From Clostridium estertheticum (GTDB lineage Bacteria > Bacillota > Clostridia > Clostridiales > Clostridiaceae), in contig NZ_JAAMNH020000001.1 of NCBI RefSeq assembly GCF_011065935.2, positions 2,873,001 through 2,937,000 of the forward strand: 64,000 bases of DNA, given 5' to 3'. A program made the translations under genes and the position numbers. How positions within the stretch are numbered: position 1 is the first letter of the stretch; the number at the start of each line of letters is the position of its first letter. The notes beneath the pieces are model-generated. The model was given only the letters and a program-made list of their open reading frames with translations. It had not been told where the DNA came from and did not search any database. Below, piece after piece: positions 17,026 to 27,251 of this stretch.

Positions 17026-17961
17026 ATGGATTTTCAAAGTTGCTACAATAATTCTTCTTTTATTTTGATGGAAGGTGCATTGGGTGAGCGTTTAAAAAGA
17101 GAATATGATATTCCTTTTGACGAAGTTATTGCTCTTGCTGGTCATATATACAATGAAAAACCTAAGCAAGCACTTAAAGAATTATTTCATCAATATATAA
17201 AAATATCTCAGCATTATGATTTGCCGATTATGCTAACGACACCAACTCGCAGAGCAAATAAAGAACGTGTTGCACAATCTAAATATAATAAGAGTATTAT
17301 TTATGATAATATTTCATTCTTACGAGAAATAAAACAGGACTTCCCTTCCGATGTGTATATTGGTGGACTTATGGGGTGCAAGGGTGATGCTTATAAAGCA
17401 AGTGATGTTTTGTCTGAAAAAGAAGCATTTGAATTTCATTCCTGGCAATCTTCATTGTTTGCGGAAGCTAAAGCTGATTTTTTATTTGCAGGTATAATGC
17501 CAGCTTTGCCAGAAGCTATAGGTATGGCAAGTGCAATGGGAAATACAGGTCTACCATATATTATTAGCTTTATGATAAGAGATGACGGTAAATTAATAGA
17601 TGGTACAACAATTAATAAAGCTATAAGATCAATTGATAATGTGATAAACCGTAAACCTCTTTGCTATATGACAAATTGTGTTCACCCAAAGGTGGTTGCA
17701 AAAGCGCTATCTCAATTTTATAATCAAACAGATATAGTAAAAACCCGGTTTAAGGGGATACAAGCTAATACTTCTCCTCTATCACCAGAAGAACTTGACA
17801 ATTGTTGTGATTTAAAAACTTCAGATGCTGATAATTTGGCAAATGATATGTTAAAACTATGTATTGACTTTAATCTTAAAATCTTTGGTGGTTGCTGTGG
17901 TACAGATGGCACCCACATGAATGAGATTGCTAAAAGATTAAGTCAGATGGTCTCATATTGA
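17026..17961 (+). CDS. Homocysteine S-methyltransferase family protein
   Basis: A 311-residue TIM-barrel protein of the Zn-dependent methyltransferase family (MMuM/MetH N-terminal type). The start ILMEGALGERLKREY matches the family opening (LDGAMGTxL), and the zinc cysteines are in MTNCVHP (near 215) and FGGCCGTDGTHM (near 289). Such enzymes move a methyl group from S-methylmethionine or similar donors to homocysteine. AAAGGAGGTAAAA precedes the ATG. It lies between two attC-like sites as a single-gene cassette. Confidence 0.9.
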   Translation: MDFQSCYNNSSFILMEGALGERLKREYDIPFDEVIALAGHIYNEKPKQALKELFHQYIKISQHYDLPIMLTTPTRRANKERVAQSKYNKSIIYDNISFLREIKQDFPSDVYIGGLMGCKGDAYKASDVLSEKEAFEFHSWQSSLFAEAKADFLFAGIMPALPEAIGMASAMGNTGLPYIISFMIRDDGKLIDGTTINKAIRSIDNVINRKPLCYMTNCVHPKVVAKALSQFYNQTDIVKTRFKGIQANTSPLSPEELDNCCDLKTSDADNLANDMLKLCIDFNLKIFGGCCGTDGTHMNEIAKRLSQMVSY

Positions 17962-18076
17962 ACTTCCTATTATGATCATAAACTATAGTGAATAATCTTC
18001 TTATAAGGTGAATTTGTAGAATTAATTAGTGGTATTTAGCATCGATTTGAGAGCATACTTAACATCGATCATCAGA

Positions 18077-18247
18077 TAACAAAATGTTGCCGTATACCTT
18101 GGCTAGAGAGTACTTTGAATGGGTACAAGTTATGTATTTAAAAGCATCATTCATTTAAAGAAAGTCTTAGAACACCGCTAAGGCACATTTCCTAACCTAT
18201 GTGCGATCGCACTAAGGCTGGGAAACGTCGTCATCACGAAACGCTAG
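18077..18247 (+). repeat. attC-like site, A family, altered core
   Basis: TAACAAAATGTTGCCG at 18077; right arm GAAACGTCGTCATCACGAAA then CGCTAGGC, so the core is GCTAGGC rather than GTTAGGC. The inner insert matches the 1421 site. Inner hairpin GTGCGATCGCAC. Confidence 0.8.
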
Positions 18248-18354
18248 GCAACAGAAAGTTGTTAGCTCAAGAAAAGAGCATTTTATCACTATGTAAATAT
18301 GTAGCATGTATGTAAAATACATGTTGATTTGATATATTCTAAGGGGGGATCATA

Positions 18355-18879
18355 TTGAATTTAATTGTGTCTGGTGATGAGAACTTAATACTTCGCCATT
18401 CAGAAAGAAATGATACTGCATTAATCTTGTGGTTTATTAAGGAATTAGCTACATATGAAGGGGAATTGGATCAAGTAATAGCTACAGAAGAAACACTTGA
18501 AAAATCATTATTTGAGCAAAATGGTGCCGAAGTAATTATTGCAGAATATGAATCAAAGCCAGCAGGTTTTGCATTATTCCATCAAAACTTTTCTACCTTT
18601 CTTGGAAGGCAAGGTATACACTTGGTAGATTTGTATGTTATACCTGAAATGAGAGGTAAGGGTATCGGTAAGATTATACTGTCTTATCTTTCAAATTTAA
18701 CCATTGAAAGAGACTTTGGAAGATTAGAGTGGTGGGTACATGATTGGAACATTTCTGCAAAAAGATTTTACGAAAAGTTAGGTGCATTTCCGTTAGAAGA
18801 ATTGAAAATTTATAGACTTTGTGGAGAAGAATTGAATAATTTTTCACAGGAATATAAGAACATTTTAGAGGCAGAATAA
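18355..18879 (+). CDS. GNAT acetyltransferase, diamine/spermidine acetyltransferase-like
   Basis: A 174-residue protein resembling the SSAT group: IHLVDLYVIPEMRGKGIGKIIL (acetyl-CoA loop), RLEWWVHDWNISAKRFYEKLGA and IYRLCGEEL. Homologues acetylate polyamines or thialysine. It starts with TTG 18355, 7 bases after GGGGG. A left half-site of the B family lies 14 bases after the stop. Confidence 0.85.
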   Translation: MNLIVSGDENLILRHSERNDTALILWFIKELATYEGELDQVIATEETLEKSLFEQNGAEVIIAEYESKPAGFALFHQNFSTFLGRQGIHLVDLYVIPEMRGKGIGKIILSYLSNLTIERDFGRLEWWVHDWNISAKRFYEKLGAFPLEELKIYRLCGEELNNFSQEYKNILEAE

Positions 18880-18893
18880 AATTTGCCATCACC

Positions 18894-18955
18894 TAATAAT
18901 GTGTTATAGTTCGCTTTGTATGAGAAGATTGCAAAGCACACCTGCGAAGCCAAGT
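18894..18955 (+). repeat. attC-like left half, B family
   Basis: TAATAATGTGTTATAGTTCG, CTTTGTATGAGAAGATTGCA and AAGCACACCTGCGAAGCCAA match the B family; the right arm is missing. Confidence 0.7.
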
Positions 18956-19452
18956 AGGGAAAGAGTATGTAATAATGGGGGGCTTTACTGGCAGTCCGCA
19001 GCTTATGCATTATGGGAGCGTTATTACACAGAAGATTTCATGTTAAATGGAAAAGAGTTTGAGAGAAATTATAATGTACAAAAAGGCAAGGTTGGGTTGG
19101 TAACGCAGAATGTAAGTTGTTTGAAATGAAAGATGGAGTTGACTTTGCTAATTATAAGAATAAATGAAATGATTTCAAAGGGTATAGAATTTGTAAAAGA
19201 GCCAAAAGTCCAATATATTAGAAGAGTTTAAACCTTTCCAAGAATTCGAAAGTATTGTAATAGAACTGATACATAGAAAGAATAATTACGTATGGTATGT
19301 CTTGAGAAAAATAGGACTTAACTTAAAAAGCGTGGATTATAAAGAATTATTTTAAGTAATAGATTATACATTTAATGGCATCTGAGTGGGTTTGTAGTAT
19401 ATAATAATTATACTGTTTTAATAAAAAACCGTATGAGATAGGGGGACTTATT
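18956..19452 (+). pseudogene. Decayed gene remnants
   Basis: No intact gene. Two open pieces can be seen: around 18978-19130, with words such as DFMLNGKEFERNYNVQKGK, and around 19220-19356 (EEFKPFQEFESIVIELIHRK, ending VDYKELF-stop). They lie in different phases and I cannot assign a family. The block runs from a left half-site to the leader of the next gene. Confidence 0.4.
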
Positions 19453-20322
19453 ATGTCAAAAGATATATTTAATAAAGAGTGTGAAGCTAGAATTAAGTTA
19501 GCAAGAGAAATTGCGAGTAAATGTTCAATAGAATATGGAAGGGAAATTATTATTGTGGGTTCTGTTTCAAGAAATCTTGCAGATGAAGATTCTGATATTG
19601 AAATAGAATTTTTAGTAGATAATTTATTATCAGAAGAAAATATGATTAATTGGATTAAACAGATTGGAGGAACAGATATACATCCGTATGGTGTACCAAT
19701 AGGGGATGGCTCAGTTTGGGTAATATTCAAGTATAAAGATTATTGGATTGAAGCAGGATGGCAGACTATTAGTAGCATGAAAAATAACATAAATTCAATT
19801 ATAGAAGGTAAAGTAACTACCCATGATAAACTTATTCTTGCTTCAGTATTAAAAGATGCAATTTTTATCAGAGATAATGGTATATTAAGTGATTTACAAG
19901 GACAATTAAATCTTTATCCAGAAGAACTTCAGAAAGATATTATAGCAAATACAATTGAACCTTGGACTATGGGTTTGGCAATGGCGGTTAGAAAAATGCT
20001 ATCTAAGAGAGAGGATAAAATTCCATTCCTTCAAAGAATGATACCAGATATTCAAAGGATTTTAAGAATTTTATATGCAATAAATGGACAGTGGGAACCA
20101 GATTGGAAATGGACAAAATATATAATCAGTAATCTAGAGATAAAACCAGAAAATCTAGAAGAGAGGATAGATTCAATTATATGTATAAAAGATACTAAAG
20201 AGAATTTAAAGAATTGCTTTGAGTTAATAAAGGATACATTATTACTTATACCAAAAGACCTTGAACTAGGTGAGACAGTTGCAGATATATTAAAAAATAT
20301 TGATACAACTACAATAGTATAG
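19453..20322 (+). CDS. Nucleotidyltransferase-domain protein with helical C-terminal domain
   Basis: A 289-residue protein. The N-terminal nucleotidyltransferase signature is GS (36-37) followed by DEDSDIEIE (44-52), the GS-x(n)-DxD/E pattern of the polymerase-beta superfamily. The C-terminal half is helical (MGLAMAVRKMLSKRED ... FLQRMIPDIQRILRILYAIN), like DUF4037-type proteins. It may adenylylate a small molecule, such as an antibiotic, but the target is unknown. GGGGGG precedes the ATG. Confidence 0.8.
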   Translation: MSKDIFNKECEARIKLAREIASKCSIEYGREIIIVGSVSRNLADEDSDIEIEFLVDNLLSEENMINWIKQIGGTDIHPYGVPIGDGSVWVIFKYKDYWIEAGWQTISSMKNNINSIIEGKVTTHDKLILASVLKDAIFIRDNGILSDLQGQLNLYPEELQKDIIANTIEPWTMGLAMAVRKMLSKREDKIPFLQRMIPDIQRILRILYAINGQWEPDWKWTKYIISNLEIKPENLEERIDSIICIKDTKENLKNCFELIKDTLLLIPKDLELGETVADILKNIDTTTIV

Positions 20323-20400
20323 TATTATTCTTGATTTAGATAGTGCTCTACAGGGCTCGATTGGTAGTTTTACAGATTCTTGGAACGAAACAACAAGCAA

Positions 20401-20467
20401 CTAGGGCACATTCCATCACCAAGCGCGTCGCGCTAAGGCTCAATAACGTCGGGAGTTAGCAACGTTA
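20401..20467 (+). repeat. attC-like right half, A family
   Basis: AGGGCACATTCCATCACCAA, inner hairpin AAGCGCGTCGCGCT, then CGTCGGGAGTTAGCAACGTT and AAAC; the core GTTAAAC fits GTTRRRY exactly. No left arm. Confidence 0.75.
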
Positions 20468-20585
20468 AACGGAATATTAGAGAAAGAGAGTGCTTACTTA
20501 AAAGTTTTTGGATTTGGGTTCATTGAAACTAATAGTATTTAATAGCTAAGCAAAGATTATTTATATTATAGGAGGATAAAAACAT

Positions 20586-21032
20586 ATGACTGAAAACGAA
20601 ATTTGGAATTTATATACCAAAAATAATGATGTGAAAAATAAGACCTATGATGCTTGGTGTTTTGGGGGAAGTACTTCAATAGCAAATGAACTTGCAAAAC
20701 TTGTAGTAAATGGCATCAAGACGGCAACCGCATCTGCTTATCAATTATATGAAGTTGAAAACAGTCCGTTGCCGCCAATAGGAGGTTTGAATATTATTTT
20801 GGACACTGATAATAATGCTGTTTGTATAACTGAAACAACTAAAGTTTATACTTGCACATTTGGGGAAGTGCCAGAAAGTCATGCTTTTAAGGAGGGAGAA
20901 GGGGACTGCTCCCTAGCTTATTGGAGAAAAGTACATAAAGACTTTTTTTCAAAGGAACTCAAAGTTTATGATATCGATTTTGATGAAAATATGATTACTG
21001 TTTGTGAAGAATTTAAGGTGATTTTTAAATAA
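20586..21032 (+). CDS. ASCH-domain protein
   Basis: A 148-residue protein of the ASCH fold (PUA-like). Typical blocks are AWCFGGSTSIANELAKLVVNGIKTATAS, PPIGGLNIILD, TFGEVPESHAFKEGEGDCSLAYWRKVHKDFF and VCEEFKVIF. Family members bind RNA or modified nucleosides; YqfB-like relatives hydrolyse N4-acetylcytidine. AGGAGG precedes the ATG. It stands between a right half-site and a small membrane-protein gene. Confidence 0.9.
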   Translation: MTENEIWNLYTKNNDVKNKTYDAWCFGGSTSIANELAKLVVNGIKTATASAYQLYEVENSPLPPIGGLNIILDTDNNAVCITETTKVYTCTFGEVPESHAFKEGEGDCSLAYWRKVHKDFFSKELKVYDIDFDENMITVCEEFKVIFK

Positions 21033-21116
21033 TATGCATTAAGATCAAAGTAAGTAGATTTTTTATATCTTCTTTGTAGGGAGGGTCTTTATAATTGGTT
21101 ATTATTAAGGAGAAAA

Positions 21117-21314
21117 ATGAAAGTGAAAATGAATAAGGCAAGATGGATTATAACAATTATTGGTACTTTGTTATTAATATTGACTTGGATACATTATGAA
21201 AAATTCAATATTTTCGTTGGTTTGTCGTGTTGTCTTTTAACTTTAATATTTATGATGTGGTATTATTCGGATAAGTCTGTAAAAAAAGAAAATAAAAAGA
21301 ATAATGTAAAGTAA
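21117..21314 (+). CDS. Small two-helix membrane protein
   Basis: 65 residues with two hydrophobic segments (about 9-25 and 31-48) and a very basic tail. AAGGAG precedes the ATG. I do not recognise the family. It follows the ASCH gene with no attC-like site between, so the two may share a cassette. Confidence 0.55.
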   Translation: MKVKMNKARWIITIIGTLLLILTWIHYEKFNIFVGLSCCLLTLIFMMWYYSDKSVKKENKKNNVK

Positions 21315-21437
21315 AAAAATGAGTGTTATCTGAAATTTCAGGTTTATGGAAGTTTATATTTATGCATTAATAATTTTTTATTAATCATGGGATAAATTAA
21401 AGATGCAGTTTTTTAAGAATTAAAAAGGGGTGATAGA

Positions 21438-21983
21438 ATGTTCATTTTAGAATCAGATAGGTTAATTGTAAGGAGATTTTGCGATGATGACTGGAAAGAT
21501 TTATATGAATATCTTTCTCAAGAAACAGTTGTTATATATGAACCATATAATGTTTTCAGTGAGGAAGCGTGTAAACAAGAAGCAGTTAATCGTTCGCAGA
21601 ACGATGCGTTTTGGGCTGTATGTCTAAAAGAAAACAATAAGTTAATAGGAAATATTTATTTTAAACAACAAGACCCTAAAGAATTTTTAACATGGGAAAT
21701 AGGTTATGTATTTAATCCTCCATATTACGGAAAAGGATATGCGACTGAGGCAAGTAGAAGGATTTTGCAGTACGGTTTTGAACAAAGAGGTGCCCATAGA
21801 ATTATTGGAAAGTGTAATCCCGAAAACGCTTCATCATGGAGGTTAATGGAACGACTATCAATGAAGCGGGAAGGATACTTTAGGAAACCAGCATTCTTTA
21901 CAAAATCATTTGATGGAAAACCGATATGGCATGATGCTTATCAATATTCGATATTATCTGAAGAATTCTTCTCAGCAGAATAA
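21438..21983 (+). CDS. GNAT acetyltransferase, RimJ/RimL type
   Basis: A 181-residue protein: SDRLIVRRFCDDD at the N-terminus, acetyl-CoA loop YYGKGYATEASRRIL, and NPENASSWRLMERLSMKREG. AAAAGGGGTG precedes the ATG. The leader at 21328 starts GTTATCTGAAATTTC, like leaders after attC-like sites, but no site precedes it. The 3' end abuts a truncated methyltransferase frame. Confidence 0.9.
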   Translation: MFILESDRLIVRRFCDDDWKDLYEYLSQETVVIYEPYNVFSEEACKQEAVNRSQNDAFWAVCLKENNKLIGNIYFKQQDPKEFLTWEIGYVFNPPYYGKGYATEASRRILQYGFEQRGAHRIIGKCNPENASSWRLMERLSMKREGYFRKPAFFTKSFDGKPIWHDAYQYSILSEEFFSAE

Positions 21984-21984
21984 T

Positions 21985-22524
21985 AAAGAACAATTGGAAG
22001 ACAATCAATGCACTTATGTTGGAGTGTTAGGGGTCGCTGGTGGTAATGGTCTTGATAATATTGATATTTTAACAACACAAAAAGTTTATGCCGTTGACAT
22101 AAACAGAAACTATCTTGATATTTGCAAACAAAGATATGAATATCTGGGAAGTACTTTAGAAATCCTATGCGGTGACTTAATTGATGATGCTGTCGTTTTA
22201 CCTTACACTAACCTATTAATATGTAATTTGATTATTGAATACATAGGTGAAAAGGAATTTATATCTATTATTTATAAAAATAAAATTAATATAGATGTAA
22301 TATCATGCGTTATACAGAAAAATAATGACAATTCATTTATAAGTAATTCAGAACTTAATTCACATTTTGAACCCATTTTATTTATTCATCATGACATTGA
22401 TGAAAATAAACTTAAATATCTATTTTCTACTATTAAATTTACTTGTATTAAATATAAAAAAATATACTTCCAAATGGTAAGGAATTTATTAGAATGGACT
22501 TTAGACGCTAATAATTTGTATTGA
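21985..22524 (+). pseudogene. SAM-dependent methyltransferase, 5' truncated
   Basis: The open frame begins inside the preceding GNAT gene; true family sequence starts near 22005 (YVGVLGVAGGNGLDNID, motif I; VYAVDINRNYLDICKQRY, motif II region). Roughly 50 N-terminal residues usual for the group are missing and no ribosome site is seen, so the gene was joined directly to the end of the GNAT gene. Translation by coupling cannot be excluded. Confidence 0.65.
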
Positions 22525-22620
22525 CCTTAAAGTGAGCATAGGATTTATAATTAATTCTTAATTTTCTTATTATTCAGATTAAATTAAGCGTATCTTTCAA
22601 ATAAAGATAATTTAAAACCA

Positions 22621-22672
22621 ACGCCAAAGCACATTCCTTCACCAAGACCGTCGGGCTAATGTTGATAATAAT
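22621..22672 (+). repeat. attC-like right-half fragment, A family
   Basis: CGCCAAAGCACATTCCTTCA then AAGACCGTCGGGCTAATG; it breaks off before the CGTCGGCAAC arm. Confidence 0.6.
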
Positions 22673-22770
22673 TCATAGATAGAACATTGAAAACTTTGAT
22701 TCAGATTCTTCTTTTATTGTGATGCAATAGTGAAGCCCTGAAGAAGTGAAGCCAGAAATATTCCATCTTC

Positions 22771-22874
22771 TAACAATGTGTTCAAGTTCGCTTTGCATGA
22801 GAAGATTGCAAAGCACACCTTCGAAGCCAAGTGCGGTCGCACTGGCTTCTTGGAGTATTAAACACGAAACGTTA
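22771..22874 (+). repeat. attC-like site, complete, B family
   Basis: Left TAACAATGTGTTCAAGTTCG; right TTAAACACGAAACGTTAAGT. Core GTTAAGT fits GTTRRRY. Inner hairpin AAGTGCGGTCGCACT, and TTTGCATGAGAAGATTGCAAA is a second stem. The flank GAAATATTCCATCTTC is shared with the site at 27027. Confidence 0.9.
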
Positions 22875-22934
22875 AGTAACATCAATCTGTGTAGCGTGTT
22901 CTACACGAGATATATAAGAAAGGATGTAAATAAT

Positions 22935-23714
22935 ATGAACGAGACTATTATTTCTGATTTTAATAATAATATAAAAGTCTACTATACAAACAAAAAAAAA
23001 TCTTTACCCATGGCTTATAGAGAAGATATTAATAGGCATTGGGAAAGCCTATTAATTAGCGGCAAAAAATTTTTCAATGGGGATGTATTTACAATTAATA
23101 ATATAGAAACTAATGAAGATAGCGTAAATATCTTTGTTGGCTTAACTGACTATGCGCATTTTTTATATACCATAAATAAAAATAATTATGAAGATAATGA
23201 TTGTAGAGTTATTCATACCTCCGTTTTGATCGAAACTAATGATAATAAATTTGCTATTGGTGAAATGAATGAGGGAACTGCATTTCCTTTTAAGCTTCAG
23301 TTTATTGGCGGAGGCATAGATAAGAGTGATATTAAAGGAGCAATTTTAGATTTAGAGCATAATATAAAAAAAGAAATTTTAGAAGAACTAGGTATTGAGG
23401 TTGAAAATAAAAGAATTGTGAAAAGCTTGAAGCCTTTCTATTTAAAAAGTGGGGGCCAAAGTAACTTTCTATCTGCTATTTATAAATTGGAATTATTAAT
23501 TAATGAAGATGAGCTTAAGTTGCTATTAAATAAGCATAATGAAGGTTTAGCATTAAAAATGGAAATGCAAGAAATAAGATCCTTAATTTTTCTTGATGCT
23601 AAAAAGCAAGCTATAGAGGAATTTGTAACTAACGATAAAAGAGAGAAGGATGGAAATCTGATAGCAACTTTGGAGGCAGCAGTTGGAATAAGACCAGTTT
23701 TAAGATTCAAGTAA
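22935..23714 (+). CDS. Nudix hydrolase
   Basis: A 259-residue protein with an N-terminal domain of unknown type and a Nudix box in the middle (GGGIDKSD ... LEHNIKKEILEELGIEVE), with the REUxEExGU helix as KEILEELGIEV. These enzymes split nucleoside diphosphates linked to another group. ATG 22935 follows AAGGATG; the frame is open further upstream but only through the attC-like site, so the later start is chosen. Confidence 0.8.
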   Translation: MNETIISDFNNNIKVYYTNKKKSLPMAYREDINRHWESLLISGKKFFNGDVFTINNIETNEDSVNIFVGLTDYAHFLYTINKNNYEDNDCRVIHTSVLIETNDNKFAIGEMNEGTAFPFKLQFIGGGIDKSDIKGAILDLEHNIKKEILEELGIEVENKRIVKSLKPFYLKSGGQSNFLSAIYKLELLINEDELKLLLNKHNEGLALKMEMQEIRSLIFLDAKKQAIEEFVTNDKREKDGNLIATLEAAVGIRPVLRFK

Positions 23715-23879
23715 ATACTTTTTATTATTAAGTTATACTATATCGTGTCACAATTGAGAATTAATAATAATAATTTCGAAAATTTTAATTAACATTTAAA
23801 GTAAAATAAATGGGTATTATATGAATTTACAGAATGTATTTATGATTTTATTAAATAGATTAGAGAAACGTGAGAATTT

Positions 23880-24038
23880 ATGGATATGCCCGATGATCCG
23901 GAACTTAATGTAGATATGTGGAAACTTGAGCGAGAAGAAGAACAACCTATACATAGTTGGGTTGATGTTGCGTCATTTGTAGACGAGGATGATATTATAT
24001 TCTCAGATGCTGGATGGCTATGGATACAATGTAATTGA
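23880..24038 (+). CDS. Short acidic hypothetical protein or gene remnant
   Basis: A 52-residue open frame (MDMPDDPELNVDMWKLEREE ... DAGWLWIQCN), strongly acidic with several Trp. No ribosome site is evident. It may be the 3' end of a decayed gene; I do not recognise it. Bases 23715-23879 hold nothing else. Confidence 0.3.
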   Translation: MDMPDDPELNVDMWKLEREEEQPIHSWVDVASFVDEDDIIFSDAGWLWIQCN

Positions 24039-24083
24039 ATTAATATTCACAACAACATTGGGGTGTTTTGGAAAGACTTTACT

Positions 24084-24227
24084 TAACAATGTATTGCCGT
24101 TCGCTTTTGCATGAAAAGACTACAAAAGCACACCTAATTATATTTGCATGAGAAGACTGCAGATCACACCTGCGAGCCTAAGTCCGGTCGCACTAATGCT
24201 CTCGGCGTCTGGAGCACAAAACGATAT
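24084..24227 (+). repeat. attC-like site, B family with internal duplication
   Basis: Left TAACAATGTATTGCCGTTCG; right CTGGAGCACAAAACGATATG, core GATA rather than GTTA. A TTTGCATGARAAGACT block with its CACACCT tail occurs twice (from about 24117 and 24149), giving a longer inner region. Confidence 0.75.
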
Positions 24228-24513
24228 GCAGAATTTAGAGCAAAAAATGATTATTCATAAGTTGTTAAATTTAGCATGATTGATACGAGGTCGTAAGAAA
24301 ATACCATAATTATAATTTCTGAAAAATACGGTACTTAAAGATTTATTCAGTTTTATTATTACATCGTTATATGCCTACTTTTCGCTTCCAGCACCGAAGC
24401 CCACATTGTTGCTATATCGCATATAATAATAGGGGATATAATCCTGCTACTTAATCCTTATACAATGTAGGTTTCCATAATTGGAAGCAAAATATAGGTT
24501 TAAAATAAGCGTA

Positions 24514-24885
24514 TTAATCCCCTATGGGTTTTATCCCTTCATTTTCTATCATTAAAACTATTGCCTTAGTGTTTGCTATAGGTCTATGCATAGTTCCCTT
24601 TGGAATACATATTCCTTCATTTTTTGCTAATTTAAAATTGCCTTTTTCACTTTCAATTAATAGCTCACCATCTAAGACAAAGAATACTTCATCATCATTA
24701 TCATGCTTATGCATATGGAATTCACCTTCAAATATTCCAAGTCTTAAAACAGATGAATTCACTTTACAAAGAGTCTGGTTAAACCATTTCTCTTTGCAGC
24801 TTTCAATTATCTCTGGAACTTTTATTACCTCGAGATAATCATATTTTATATCCATATTAAGGTTATATTTATTTTCATTTACCAT
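24514..24885 (-). CDS. Cupin-domain protein
   Basis: A 123-residue small-barrel protein. The metal motif region is HMHKHDNDDEVFFVLDGEL (about 57-75) and the second motif is PKGTMHRP (near 97). It is one of only a few minus-strand genes in the array; GAGGAG lies upstream on its strand. The unit runs from the site at 24084 to the site at 25175. The substrate is unknown. Confidence 0.85.
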   Translation of the reverse strand: MVNENKYNLNMDIKYDYLEVIKVPEIIESCKEKWFNQTLCKVNSSVLRLGIFEGEFHMHKHDNDDEVFFVLDGELLIESEKGNFKLAKNEGICIPKGTMHRPIANTKAIVLMIENEGIKPIGD

Positions 24886-25174
24886 AACTATCCACTTCTC
24901 CTCATCTAGATATATTAAAGAAAAAATCTATAAATGTTATCTATATTACCTGTAAAATATAAATTTACAACTTAATACTATTACCATAACTATACTATAA
25001 ATCTCGCTTAATTGGAAATTATTTTAATACCGTATTATTCAGTTTTCAAAGAATATTATTTTAGTTAGTTATTTCATAATCTTCCTATATTGTACCACAA
25101 TTATTATATAGCATGGACAATATTCAAGGATAATTGGAGTAGGTATTGCTCAAGCGTAGTGGCTAAACTCCGTA

Positions 25175-25345
25175 TAACAAATATTGTCGTCCGCCTTGGC
25201 TGGTGGACTATTTTTATATAGCGTTGTGTAAATTTATGACTTATAATCTATATATAGGTTAGCAGTTAATCCTTCGCCAAGGCTTATTTTCCAACCTAAG
25301 TGCGGTCGCACTAAGGCTGGGAAACATCGGCAACAACAAACGTTA
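25175..25345 (+). repeat. attC-like site, complete, A family
   Basis: TAACAAATATTGTCG at 25175; right CATCGGCAACAACAAACGTT then ATAC; outer boxes GTATAAC and GTTATAC are exact complements. Inner hairpin AAGTGCGGTCGCACT. Long repeated flank at 25090-25174. Confidence 0.9.
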
Positions 25346-25523
25346 TACGCCATTTAATGAAGTAATATAGTGTGATCATTATATTAACCATAATAAATAA
25401 AATGTAGTATAGCGTGTTTTCTGTACTATATAGAAAGTAGAAGTAAATTTAACGTGAAAATAAAGTCAGTGTAAGGTTTTAAATGATCTTATCACTAGAT
25501 ATATGAAGAAAGGATGATATACC

Positions 25524-26204
<681 letters not shown>

Positions 26205-26207
<3 letters not shown>

Positions 26208-26307
26208 CAATGTACTCCAGTTCGCTTTGCATAAAAAGACTGCAAGCACACCTGCGAGCCAAAATGCGGTCTCACTAAGGCTCTCGGTATCTGGATACGA
26301 AACGTTA
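26205..26307 (+). repeat. attC-like site, complete, B family
   Basis: Left TAACAATGTACTCCAGTTCG; right TATCTGGATACGAAACGTTA. CTCCAG pairs with CTGGA and TA with TA. Its first three bases are the stop codon of the methyltransferase gene. Confidence 0.85.
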
Positions 26308-26398
26308 GCAGAAAGAATATTTTATCGGGAGTTTATGTTCCATTACTAAAAAAGTGATAGTGTGCATCTGTAAAAAATTGAGTATTATTGGAGGATAA

Positions 26399-26932
26399 AT
26401 GAATATAGGATTAGTTAGGCATTTTAAAGTTAATTGTTATACAAAGATGTTTATGACATCAGATGATTTTAAACAATGGGTAAAACAGTATGATAATAGT
26501 GATATTATAGAAAATAAATTTGAAATAGGAAACATAATATGGCACAAATGCTTTTCAAGTGATTTATCAAGAGCCACTAAAACTTCAAAATCTATCTTTA
26601 CAGGAGAAATAATAAAAACTCAATTATTAAGAGAAGTGCCTATCGCACCAATATTTAATACTAATATAAAACTGCCTTATGTATTTTGGTGTATAAGTGG
26701 GAGAATTGCGTGGTTTTTTCAACATAAATCTCAAATAGAAAATAAGAAAGATACTCAAAGACGAGTAAATGAGTTTTTAGACAGTATAAAGAATGAATCA
26801 AACAATAATATATTAATTGTTTGTCATGGCCTCTTTATGAACACACTTCAAAAGGGACTTAAAAGTAGGGGTGTTAGTGGACAAAATATAAAAAGGCATA
26901 AAAATGGTACATTATATTTATATAAAAAATAG
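26399..26932 (+). CDS. Histidine phosphatase-family protein
   Basis: A 177-residue protein of the phosphoglycerate mutase-like fold. The catalytic N-terminal motif reads LVRHFKV (R7, H8) rather than RHG, and the second His is in ILIVCHGLF. SSDLSRATKTSKSI matches the family's SxLxRAxxTA block. GGAGG lies before the ATG. The target phosphate ester is unknown. Confidence 0.85.
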   Translation: MNIGLVRHFKVNCYTKMFMTSDDFKQWVKQYDNSDIIENKFEIGNIIWHKCFSSDLSRATKTSKSIFTGEIIKTQLLREVPIAPIFNTNIKLPYVFWCISGRIAWFFQHKSQIENKKDTQRRVNEFLDSIKNESNNNILIVCHGLFMNTLQKGLKSRGVSGQNIKRHKNGTLYLYKK

Positions 26933-27026
26933 TTAGAACAACAAATTTCTTATAGTGCAGTGCAATAGTACAGAACTGAGGAAGTTAAAACTATCGAAAA
27001 AGTGAGCGTAGAAATATTCCATCTGC

Positions 27027-27132
27027 TAAAAATGTGTTCAAGTTCGCTTTGCATGAGAAGCTTGCAAAGCACACATGCGAAGCGAAGTACGGTCGCACTA
27101 AGCTTCTCGGTGGTGTTGAACACGAAACGCTA
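27027..27132 (+). repeat. attC-like site, B family, altered cores
   Basis: Left TAAAAATGTGTTCAAGTTCG (TAAA for TAAC); right GGTGTTGAACACGAAACGCT (GCTA for GTTA). GTGTTCAA pairs exactly with TTGAACAC, so the stem is kept while both core boxes have changed. The following leader matches that at 3915. Confidence 0.85.
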
Positions 27133-27251
27133 TCTGAAAGGATATGTTCGTGATAGTTTATTTTCGTTACTAAAATACAAATAGATAACCATTTGGAGAG
27201 TGTTGTGTTGCAGAATATTATATTATTATAAGAGAATATGGGGGAGTTAAT

